Assembly (NCBI RefSeq): GCF_015832195.1
Contig: NC_052027.1
Location: forward strand, 8,180,149-8,244,148
Reading direction: 5' to 3'
From: Motacilla alba alba
Taxonomy: Eukaryota; Chordata; Aves; Passeriformes; Motacillidae
Length of the DNA stretch: 64,000 nucleotides
Shown here: one piece after another, positions 11,801 through 22,600 of the stretch
Numbering within the stretch: the first letter of the stretch is position 1
Layout of the letters: every line of letters begins with the position of its first letter
The notes under the pieces: model-generated
What the model was told of the DNA's origin: nothing
What the model saw: only the letters and a program-made list of their open reading frames with translations
Databases searched by the model: none
Program-made: the position numbers and the translations under genes

Positions 11801-13047
11801 AGCATAAATAGGAAATAATATTGCTTTTATTCTTTAAAATATATATATAAGTAGCCTTGTAAGTTGTTCTCCTGCTTGAAGCATTTGGCAGTTTATTTCT
11901 TATTTCCTGAATATTTCAAGATGTAAGCTTTTTAATGTTCAAAAGAAGCAGGGCCATAAAGCAAATTGTTTTGAAACTCCAAGATGAATGGACGATTGCA
12001 GACATCGTTCCTTTAAAGCACCAGCTGGGAGACTCCATTAAGTTGTGGCAGCAGCACACGGACCCACATGGAGATTTCTGCAGCCTGAAATATTGTTATT
12101 GGCAGGTTTCTGAATAATTTCACAAAGGCACTTCAGGCCAGGAATCTTGTTAGTGGAACCCAGTCTTTATATCTCCAGCATGTAAAACTCAGCTGTATCC
12201 TCCTAAGACTCCGGGTATTATTTTTTTATTCAATTCACTGGCTGTGATTGACAAGGACCTCTTCATGAATATGTTAAGAAAGAACTGTTTCCTGGATATT
12301 ATGTCCTTTCATATCTGTCATAACTAGAATATTCATGATGCTGTTTTTAACAGGCCTTCTATTGTAAAAGAAATATCACGGAAACATATTCTAGTTTTTA
12401 TAAAGTCCAGGGAAAAATGAATGTCTTTAGGGCTGATAGGTAAGGGGTTTTTTTTTAACAATTTAGAAATACAATGTGACAGCTGGCAGAATATATATCA
12501 GTGAGCAGAAAGCTCCTAAATATCACAGTCACAGGCCTAGAATTGATAAACTGGTAGGGTTTGTATATGTATTTTTGTATTTTCTGATGGCTGTAGTTAC
12601 ATAATAGTTTCTTGTACATATCTCCACTTAAAGATGCAATTATGAATCAATTTCTTTACAATTTTTTTATTTCTGGTTGCTGAGAGCCTTTTTTTTGTGT
12701 AAAATCCTGCCAAAACTTCAACATGCACAGCCATATGTCTTTGTTATACAGGAATATTGGGCTGCTGAATGCCAGCTGCCCTTTGAGGTTCAGTGCTGGC
12801 ATCTCCAACAGAGGGATTCTGTGACAGAGAAGAGGACAGCAAAACTGAAAGCCATGAAGAGCAGCCACCTCTTCCCAGAAGAAACGGGCAGATGCAACCC
12901 CCCCCTGTATTTTAAAGCAGGCTGAATTAGTTGTGGGAGAGATTTTCTAAGCAAAAATATGATGTTGTCAAAACAAATTTTCTGTTTAATAGAAAATATT
13001 TATTTGGTCAAAAGGCTTCTTTCAATAATGAATAGAAGAGAACATTC
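8861..13047. other. Non-genic stretch
   Basis: AT-rich with scattered A/T runs, for example a (TA)n patch around 11840-11850 and A runs near 9897-9906. Open frames up to 87 codons are present on both strands. An acceptor-like 'gttatacag' at about 12743-12751 precedes an open frame, but no donor is seen. No gene or mobile element is recognised. Confidence 0.5.
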
Positions 13048-13152
13048 TAGTGTAGGTGTCCCTGCCCATAGCAGGGGGTTTGGAGCTAGATGGTCTTTAA
13101 GGTCCCTTCCAACCCAAACCATTCCATGTTTCTATGATTTTATGATTTTGAC
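13048..13152 (+). mobile_element. CR1 LINE 3' end with terminal tandem units
   Basis: Sense-strand CR1 3' terminus. It contains 'gtgtccctgcccatagcagg', then 'gagctagatggtctttaagg', then 'tcccttccaacccaaacc', and ends in imperfect 'tctatgatt / ttatgattt' tandem units, the typical avian CR1 tail. The copy is severely 5'-truncated, starting at about 13048, as most genomic CR1 copies are. This is the clearest indicator in the window that the DNA is from a bird. Confidence 0.9.
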
Positions 13153-13717
13153 CTAACTTTATTTTGACTTACAAAGGTAGTCTAATGTCAGTTTTTGAGA
13201 TTAAAAGACAAATAAGATCCTTCTTTTGTTGTCAGAATTGCAATTTTGACTTACAGTATTATGTGACTTTGATCTCAGTCAAAGGTAAACACATTTGCTT
13301 TTTAGGTGAGTTAAATGTTTCCCATGGACAAATCCTTCTCATTTGTCTTCCCTCAGAAACATTAAAGCTTCTTCTAGAGAAAAAAAGGTGTTTTTCTAGC
13401 TAATTCTAATGATTACTAGTCCAAGAGGCATTATGTGTTACTGACAGTTCAGCTGTGTTACGTAACTTTGTTGATGTTGATCCTGGGCACTTGCAGCATA
13501 TTTCCAAATTAGTGATGGAGACACTTAGAAATGTGTTATGCACTTTCATGCAGATGAGGGGACTTCCACCACTCTACCTGAGGCTGGAATTGTTAGAATT
13601 CAGCTCATTATTTCCTGAGAAAAGATTGGTCTAAGTATTGCACAAATGCAAGTTGCTCTTCCCTAACTGCTGGATGCCATCAGTTTATTCAAAATACATT
13701 GTTATCCTTCCATAGGG
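13153..13717. other. Non-genic stretch
   Basis: AT-rich sequence between the CR1 and an A-rich run, with no recognisable gene. A 'gttacgtaac' palindrome lies near 13456. Confidence 0.45.
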
Positions 13718-13740
13718 AAAAAGAAAAAAAAAAAAAAGAA
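13718..13740 (+). repeat. A-rich run
   Basis: Five A, one G, then 14 A (13724-13737) and GAA. It lies about 70 bases upstream of the CpG island and shows no target-site duplication that would mark a retroposed tail. Confidence 0.85.
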
Positions 13741-13804
13741 GCTTAATGTGTTATTGGAGAAGCACTGTATTCTGTGTGGCTATTCATAGCATCCTTTTGG
13801 CTGG

Positions 13805-14185
13805 ATGTGCCGTGGGCTGGGTGCTGGGAACAGATTCCTGCGGGCTGCAGAAGCGATTAGGGCCCTGAGCATTCCCGGTGGAAGGGCATCTGTCACCGCA
13901 ATTCCGTGCAACAAACGGGGCAGCCCCTGTGTTTTCTTTTATTAATGTAAGAGGAACAAAGCTGTCAAGAGCACTGTGTTTCACCTGGTCTCAGTGCAGC
14001 ACGATCGACTTTCCGTCAGCAGGAGCTGGCTGTACCGGGGGCTGGGCGCTCCCGTCCCCGCGGGAGCTCGGAGCATCCCCGGCGCTGCGGGAGCCCCTGC
14101 GGAGCGCACGGCGCCGTGCGAGAGCAAGCTGCAGAAACTGGGCTGAAATTGAGCACACTGACCTGCGGGTGAAAGGCTCCGCATC
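13805..14185. promoter_or_regulatory. Small CpG island (orphan promoter or enhancer candidate)
   Basis: I count 27 CpG dinucleotides between 13811 and 14181, of which 18 fall in 14002-14120. The core is strongly GC-rich ('ggcgctcccgtccccgcgg' near 14046). The rest of the window is CpG-poor, so this stands out sharply. In vertebrates such islands usually mark transcription start sites or CpG-rich enhancers. No TATA box or recognised protein is seen. Open frames cross it on both strands (104 codons plus, 86 minus), but GC-rich DNA gives these freely. A donor-like AAA/gtaaataagt lies at 14221 for a plus-strand first exon. Direction and target gene are unknown. Confidence 0.6.
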
Positions 14186-14189
14186 CTCT

Positions 14190-15152
14190 TAGACATCTTA
14201 GTATCGTACAATCCCCCAAAGTAAATAAGTCCTGATCAAAAAGCAGGAAAGCAGCCCTGCTTAGAAGCAAGTGCAAAGTTGTTGTGTGGATCAGTGTGCT
14301 TAGGAAGGTCGTGCCTGGCTGTCTCTGGGAGTACAGCTGGGTATTTTCTCTGTCAGAAGGAAAAAAGATGTCTTTCGCAAGGAAGAGTGAGATGTTTGTT
14401 CCCTGCCTTTTTGGTTTCTCTTCGGATGTTTTCTCAGGGCTTTTGTTTTTTGTAGGAAAGTTGTATGGCAGGGGGAGAAGTTCCAGTTCACTTTGAATGT
14501 GCAGTGATCCTGGGGCAATAGGAACTACTGCAAGAACTAAAAGGCACTGGGTTTTGCTTTGTCTCCAAAGAGCTTTCAGCTGACACTGTTCTTACACCTG
14601 CCCGTAAAATAAATACAACACAAGTTGTGGAGGCTTCGCTTTGCTTGATGTGAGTGATCCAGGCAGCACAAGGGAAATTAGGGGTGCTCATTTTTGTTGT
14701 GTTGCCTGTGTGGATGGGTTTCCCAGCTTTATGTTCAGTGGGATCTATACTGGGATAAACCGGATAAGACTGACCCAGGGCCTGCACTTCACTGTTCGTG
14801 TCTTAAGGATGCTCATAATAGAGATATTAATATTTTATTTCTAATAGCTAATGGAGTCCTAAAGACTTTATGGACATTTTACCCCTTTATGTCACTGGTT
14901 TTGCATTGTAAGTCACTGGTGATTCATTGGGATCTCAGCACAGGTCCACAAGATTCTTCCACAGGCGTCATTGAACTAAATATTAAATTACCTTTTTCTT
15001 GCTCTTTGTAACCTCTGTCTGTAACTCTTATGGCTAAAGGGGAAAAGAGAAAACAGAGCTGGGATGAGTTAAACCTGGATGCTCTCTGTCTAAAACATGA
15101 TTAAGTAGGAAAAAAAGAAAAGCAATCAAAGAGGTGTTTTTATGCCAAAAAG
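14190..15152. other. Non-genic stretch next to the CpG island
   Basis: No identifiable exon. The donor-like 'aaagtaaataag' at 14218-14229 could close a first exon starting in the CpG island. Open frames up to 105 codons overlap between strands and carry no motif. Confidence 0.4.
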
Positions 15153-15190
15153 CAGTGAATAAAGAATGCTGCTGGCTTCTTTATTCACTG
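15153..15190. other. 14-bp perfect inverted repeat
   Basis: Arms 'cagtgaataaagaa' (15153-15166) and 'ttctttattcactg' (15177-15190) are exact reverse complements with a 10-base loop, 'tgctgctggc'. The stem is too short for a typical pre-miRNA, and pairing outside the arms is poor (one wobble, then a mismatch). Confidence 0.8.
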
Positions 15191-16513
15191 TCTTAATCCA
15201 TAAAAATCCCACAGCCAGAATGTCTATGGAATAATCCTGTAAGAAAGAAACACAGGAAGAGAGAGAATTGACATTGACTTATAACAATGCATGGGTGTTA
15301 AACTGTGCTCATCAGCACAATGAAAAAATATAACACCACAAAACCAAACCAACAAAACGCCCAGCCAGCCAGGTTGGCATCCTTAGTGCTTGTGGTACTT
15401 AGCTCATATGTGGGTTTCTCTTTAGGTGTGCTGCAGCTACATTTCTGGCTCTTGACTGACATGGTAAAATTATGATAAATGAAAGAAATTATGATCTTAT
15501 GTAGTTTGCTTTTTGTCACATTTGGGTTATAAATTTTCTCCTGCTTTGAATAATTAATACAAGCTAGTATTTACTGTTGCATAGTGATGAAAGAAACAAG
15601 GAGGATAAGGAACTGTATGTTTCAGTGAAGAAATTCTTAATTTCTATGTAGGTTCCCAAATTTGGGCATTGATTGGTTAGAGACATGTAGGGATAAAACA
15701 ATCTGATCAGTTTCACAATGCTTGTAAAAGATAATTCGCACCCCAAGTAGTACAGGGAAATGCCCCTTTGTTGTGTCTGTAATGCACAATAATGTCTCTA
15801 TGGAATGTTAATATTGTGAGATTTGTATTTATTTCCTCTTAGACCCCTGGTTTTGTGAAGCTGCAGACACCTGATGAAGTATTAATATAAAGACATGTGA
15901 GGAAATGAGAGCTCTGCTTGACAAGCAAGGCTGTGTTCAGAGTGAGCACAGCCTGGGTGGTTGGGAAGTGCTGACATGAAGGGGGAAGAGGGAGTAGCTG
16001 AGATAGCAGAGAATGAGTGAGTGACCTCATTGAGATAGTGGAATGGTGCAACAGGAGAACTGGGGGCTGGGAAGAAGGGAAAAAGCACTGAGAGCTCCTG
16101 GGCAGAGGGTGATGAAATATAAAATTCATATTCAAATGATCTTGAAGGATAAAGCTTGAAAGGCTTTTTGGGGTGGGACTTGTTCTCCTATACAGCAGCT
16201 TTTACTGCATCTTGCAGACCCAGTGGGGCCATGTCCCACTCCTGTTCCCAAGGTGTCCCCTACCTGCAGTGTTGGTGCTGTTGGAAAGGTTCTGGATGCA
16301 TTTACAGCTGATGTTCCTCTCCATTTTGGAGCTGAAGGAGTGACCCAGAGTGATGGCAGAATGTTCATGTGGGATAGAAAACAAATGGTTGGGGATGACA
16401 ATGCCTTGCTGACAGGTCAGCTGAGCCTCAGTTCCCAATAATGTCCTGTGTCCATCCTGAGCCTGACTCTGGGAAGTATTCTAGTGGTACATTTCTGAAA
16501 AGAGATGGTAACT
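15191..16513. other. Non-genic stretch
   Basis: Nothing recognisable. A purine-rich section lies at 15895-16110, where the minus strand is pyrimidine-rich and gives Ser/Pro/His-rich open frames of no recognised family. Confidence 0.45.
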
Positions 16514-16643
16514 ATTTTATTTATTTTATTTTATTTTATTTTATTTTATTTTATTTTATTTTATTTTATTTTATTTTATTTTATTTTATTTTATTTTATT
16601 TTATTTTATTTTATTTTATTTTATTTTATTTTATTTTATTTTA
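16514..16643 (+). repeat. (ATTTT)n pentanucleotide microsatellite
   Basis: An uninterrupted ATTTT array runs from 16523 to 16643, 24 perfect units, preceded by one ATTTT and one four-base ATTT unit (16514-16522). The array gives a translated FILFY periodicity that is not a real protein. Its length and purity point to active slippage and probable length polymorphism. Confidence 0.97.
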
Positions 16644-16644
16644 G

Positions 16645-19600
16645 CATTTTCCTAAAAACAATGACATGAGATTATTGGGGCAGAATGTGGGTGGAATGTA
16701 GAACACAGTGATATCTCCCCCATGTCTCTGAACAGAAAACAGGAAAACAAATCACCAAATAACTTTTCTGTCAAATGATGCAGCTCATCCACAATAACAG
16801 CCATCCCATGAAATGTTCACCTTAAGTCTGTGTTTTCCTGGCCACCATTTTAGGATATGTTTAACAAAGAACATTGAGTATCTTTTGTACAGCACCTCCA
16901 ATACTGAATAATTAGAATAGGAAGACTTTCAAGTTGGCTTCAAGTTTTAGGTTGTTATATAAATAAGTTCACAGGAATCTCAGATGCTTTACATAAATCT
17001 GACAGCAACTATAAAAGGCTTTTGAACATTTTTGTTGCCAAAGTCCCAGGGATTGCTGGAATCTTAAATAGCCTGTTTTAAGCTTCAATTCAGAAGCTTT
17101 TTGTCATGTTTAATAATGTGGTGAATAATTCCTTTTCTGTTCTTAGTTTTCACATTTATAATCCACAAGGATCTTTAAGGCATGGAGTAGATGTTTTCCA
17201 GATCCATAAGGGTGAGGGGTCTTTCCTACCCTAAACTCAAAGCTTGCTTTCAAGCTCTCTTTGTATTAGTTTTTGTCTGTGTCTGGCTTCTTCTAAAGGG
17301 CTGTCATTAGAAGCTACTAAAATCAGAAGTTGTTAGTAGTCTGCAGAATTATGTTTGCGATATCAAAGTGAGAGAGACTAACCCTGATGATAAATACTTT
17401 GTAAAACCAGATGTGCAACATGCAGCTGGATTAGGGAAAGGTCTGAGCAGGAAAGGGTGGGACCCATGGTTTAGGCTCAGTCCAGGGAGTCCAGCTCCAC
17501 CGAGCTGCACCAATGCATTTTCAGAGAGAATTGCACTGCAGTGCAGCAAGGCAATTAAAGCAAAGAACGTGCTGGAAACACGAGGCACAGACATTCACAG
17601 AGGCTCAGAAATGCCAGCACCTGCCATCCCTGGATGACACAGCGTGTTGTTCCTGCTGTCACTGTCAGCCTGGGAGCTCCTGGAGCTGCAGGGTCAGAAT
17701 TTCATTTCAGTGTAGTAGAAATGAGTAGAGCTTTGCCTGGTTTAGCTGTATTTAATGGCATTCTGAATATGAATTACACTCTTCCCATCCAGCAGCCAGG
17801 TCAAGTTTCAAAAGTGGTCTCATGCTAACTATCGTAGTTCCTTCAGCTTTTGTGCAGGCTCTGAAATTGCACCAGTGTGTGTGTTGCATTCCCAAACCTG
17901 GTTGTTAGTTTCAGGGGTAAGCAAGTAGGTTCTCTATATAATTTTCCTTTTGAAATTTGATTTCAAAAGATAGAATTGTTTGAGTGTGCCTGATTTTGTG
18001 CCTTGTGAATAATTCTTGGGAATATTAGGATTTAAGACAGTGTTTATGAAAATACATCTGTGTTTGAGCTAAACAGTTTTCTTTGGAGTTCCACTTCTTC
18101 CTCTTCATCATCACCATGAGAAAACACTCTTTCTCAATGCACTGTGAAAGAATCATTATTTAGCAAAATCATTTCAGAAAGTATCTTGCTATGTAAATAT
18201 GTGGAATGGTAAATGTTCTTAAAGCCATATCTTCTTAGGGCTGAACATACCAAATGGTGGCTTATTTGAGATAGTTTAAGTCCACACTAAAGCTATCTAC
18301 AAACTTTAGAAATATCATTCTAGCACACATGAGTATTCTGAATAGCTCTTTTGATCCAAAACCATGGAATTTGTCACAGGCCCTCATTCTGTAATCAAAA
18401 CTTTAAGAATTTTAGAAAAATGAAATGGATTTTTAAATTGCTCTAAAATGAATCTTATTTAATTAGAGAGCATGGTGTAAATTGGATTTTCATTTTGTGG
18501 TTGAATGAAAAAGGTTTATCTGCCTGTTTTCATACCTTTTACTGATTCTGCCTCAATGATATTAATGCCCCACATTGTTGAGCTTTCATCAAAAGATGCA
18601 ATAAAATGGTTTTCTTTTCATGAATAGCTCTGCTGTTTTGCAATCAAACATCTCTCTGCCATTTGTCATTGTATTTACCGCCCTCCAGTTTCACTCTTTA
18701 ATAAGCTTCTTGTATTTGCTGTTGTACATTTTCTGAGCATAATTTTTCTGTTTCAGAATAGAGGTTTGGTTTACTGTAGTTTTTCTAATCTCATTTGATT
18801 TTACAGACTCATAGAGTGAGATTGTCTTTCTTTCCTCCCCATTTTATTGTATGGCCTTCTTATTACATGGTTCCTACCATTTTATGACACACTCTCCTAC
18901 TTCACTTTGCAGTTATTTCCAACAGATTTAGCATTTAGCTGTCCACATCCACTTTATGGCTATGTATAATGTATGGATGGCAGTACAGTGCCATTAATTT
19001 TTAATGAATTGGCTCTTTATCTAGTGCTATCTAATAAAGATGATCATCAGAGTGCATTGTCATACTGCAGGGCCCAAGAAACTTTTTAATATTCCTTATT
19101 GCATATGCATATTCCCAGCTCCTCTCCTACTCTCATTTGGTTTACTGTGGCTCAATCACATTTCCATTATTTAGTTGAAAATCTGCATGTTTCACTCCTA
19201 ATACCTTACAGCCCGTGTTGAGCAGTAAATTGGCAGAGGGATGTGCAGAAATATTAAAAGTTCCAGTGAGCACTGACTTCTCACTTTAGTTTTATTCTCT
19301 GCTTTTCTGGAACTGACAATTACTAACGAAAACTGAAAATTAAACCAAATAGGTACATCTGTGCTGATTCATTAAAGACTCGGTGTTTCCAATTGCTTGG
19401 CTTTCTTACTGCAGATTTCTCTGATGTCTCCCAGGTAACTCAAATGGGGCACTGTGGTGAGGCTGGGCAGTGGAGGAGGCAGAGTTACATCTGCTGAGTT
19501 AATCGTGGCTCTGCAGATGCGCTGGCAGAGAAACCCTGAGCTCAGAGTAAATAAGTATTTATTCACAAAATTATTTTATTCTGTCTGAAAGCTCACTACA

Positions 19601-22600
19601 TCTGCCAGCAGTGAATGAGCTGAAGTTTTTTCCTTAGAAAAGCGTTATTTCAAGTTCTCAAAGTGCATAACCTGTTCTTTGTGCCGCACAGAATGCTTTT
19701 TCCCACTGCCTCTGTACCTGTCTGTGCTGTGCCTGTGCAGGTGTGGATTTAGCACTTTCAGAGGTGTGAATGAGCAGTTCCAGAGGAGGAGCTCAGTGCA
19801 GCCCAAACCAACCTGCACCACAGCCAACTCATTACAAGCCCGTGTTATTCTCATTCCAGAACCAGTTTCCATGAATCTTGCTTAGCCATGGAACTGCCAA
19901 AATGGCAAGAGATTGCAACTGTGCTGTGACAGCTGTCCATAAAAACATGGAATGGAGCAGGGAGTTAATTTAACAGGGGTCATGTGAATGCCCCCAGATG
20001 GTCACAACCTTCAGTCACTCCTGACTTTGAACCAAAGATGGAAATGGAAGCATTTGTATTACGAAGGTTTGATTTCTGCCAATGCACAGGTTTATACAGT
20101 AAATGTAAATACTCCATTCAGGCTTCATGTTGAGGATAGATCACCTTTTATAATTGACAATGAGTATTTAATATTAAAATATAATGGGCTGCTGTTAAAG
20201 TCCCTGAAGTCAATTTGACATCATCTCTCTCCATTCTGGTGTTGGTGAGAATAGTAAAAGACTTCAAATCTAAGGCTTTAGTTTACAAAATTAAATGTGA
20301 ACCAGCCTGCTGCGTCAGGTCTTAGACTGTTCTGCTGATAGCTCTCACATCCCCCATTATTTCTCAGTCTTCTTCCATGGCTGATCCAGAGGCAATCTCC
20401 CCTTGCCTCCCTCTGTGTGGCTTGCAGAGCCATGTCTCACTTCCTCTTTGCATGTCTCTGAGGCACCCTGCACTTCTGAGGAACAAAAGTAAATGAGACT
20501 GGACTTGAGGCATGCCCAGAGGGTCATCACCCCCTCTTTGTGCTCATGGCAGCACCTCAGCCTGTCCCAGGGGAGGTGTAGGGCCACAGGACACAGTGCT
20601 GCCATCTGAAACCCTCCTCTGGCCTCCAGTGAACATGTTAAGGCACCAGTTTTATTTTATTACTGTAAATGCTAGATGTTATCATGTTCTGATAGTCACA
20701 TAACTTAATAATTGATCTTCAGATACAGACAATTCTCTTGGGAATACACTAAAATTACCATTTGGGTTCTGAGTGTTTCTGTAAGTATTTGAATTTGTTT
20801 CTTTTGCTAGAACTAAAGTGCCATCTGTGTGTCAGTGCATGTATAAAGTCCCTTTCCGTTAAGTAAGTGGCTCTTAAAACCCAGGAGATAATATTTAATT
20901 GCTGCCTTGAATGGATGCTGTCATTATTATTAATGTTTACTAGATCCGTAGTGTTATTTGAAACATTGGAAAACAGGTTTTGTTGCTTAAACAGAGGCAC
21001 TTCAGTTCTAATTTGCTAAAGGACTTTTTAATTTTAAGCCTTCTTTATAAAGAAAATAATAAGACTATTATTTTATTGGTATATTTTCTATAAGTATATC
21101 CATACCAGCTCCAGCTGAAGTTGGAAGCAAAGGTAGCTGTGTTCATTTACACACATGGCATGTGGGGAAGCCCTTTGGTTCTTGCTCAGGCTGTAAGATT
21201 TTGAATTACATTTAGTTTTCTCTTCTATTCAGAGGGCTTTGTGCTTTTTCAAGACATTTTAAGATGCTATGAAATGCTGCCGAATTTGTGGTATCTGCTC
21301 TTAAAATAGATGTTGTGGAATAACATTTGGCTTCAAAGAAGCACTTTGTAAGTGAATCTTGACTGCTGGAATGAGACAATGGCAGCTGAAAAAAGAAAAA
21401 CACTGAAGTAGTTCATGAATTTCAGGCTTTTAAAAAACACAGTCTCCCTGGGAACATCTATATTGTAGTCACTTCTGTAGCTTGCATCAGACCTATCTTG
21501 GCTTTAGACTGTTTAAAGAGACCTGTGGTTGGCACAGCTGGGACAAGAGTGCCATAAATCCCAGGAGCACTGGTGGGCAGCCCCCACTGGGCATCAGGGC
21601 ACTGCAGCACCCAGCCCAGGCAGGGCTGAACAGGCTGCAGCTCCTGCTGGTGATTCACAGCATCTCCCTTTACATTTGTACTTTCACAGCTACTGAGCAT
21701 GTGGCCTGTGTGGTTTTATCTGGCATCTGCTGTTTCTCATCCTGGTCTCTGCTCCTGCATATAAATCATTTAGGGGGCAGTCAGAGGGAGTGGGGAACTC
21801 CTGCAGTGGTGCTGAATTACAGCTGTGTCTAAAATCACAGCCAGCCCAACAACCAGAATTTAAAAGCAAATCTAATATCTTCTTTTTTATCCATTGTTTG
21901 TCTTAGCTGTTTTAGAATGAAAAAGAACAACCACGGTTATTGAATATTGTCTTTCACAAAGAGAAGAGTTCTTTCCAGCAAAGCAGATAAAAGAACACTC
22001 CCCAAATCCACTGGAATACATTTTCCCCTCCTACATAGCATTGTTATGCTATCATTATCCTCCCTGTTTTTCCCCTTTTGCCTAATAAGGATGTTTTTAT
22101 ATGACCAAAAAAAGAATGTCAGGTCTGTCATAATAGTAAAAAACTCACTTGGTACATGTCTGTATATTAGAGTGAATAAGGATGCTTTGAAATAGCATTC
22201 TTTCTTTGAAATTTTGTTTCAATGGTCAAGGAACTGGCAGTCATAAAGACTGAAGTGATAGTGAAGCTCTGATAATGCAGCTCTTGATTTCAGTGGGGCT
22301 AGGATTCCACTCCAGGAAAGAATTATTTGGCTATCCTTCTCCAAATGGGAGGAACACGTGATATTCTCCTGCTGCTGAGTATAAAATATGTTCATTTTCA
22401 ATAAATATAACCTTGTCTTGAGGTTTATATTGCTGTGTGTTATATTAATTATCTGAACATTTTCCAGGGAAAGTCCAAGGCAGCATGTTCTCAGATTTCA
22501 TGGATTCTCTGCAATCTTTCAGGCTGAAACTGTTTCAGGGATCAGGGACTTGGTTAGTTTTTTTGGTACTTTGGATGTAGGCTTCTGGTGTTCTGGGAAA

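Noticed and set aside
12743..12925. Acceptor-like 'gttatacag' followed by an open frame
   Set aside because: No donor follows and the frame ends in ordinary sequence.
16441..16644. Open frame with a repeated FILFY pattern
   Set aside because: It is the translation of the ATTTT microsatellite.
19988..20218. 76-codon plus-strand frame with ATG and fairly protein-like content
   Set aside because: No similarity recognised and nothing nearby to join to; length is within chance.
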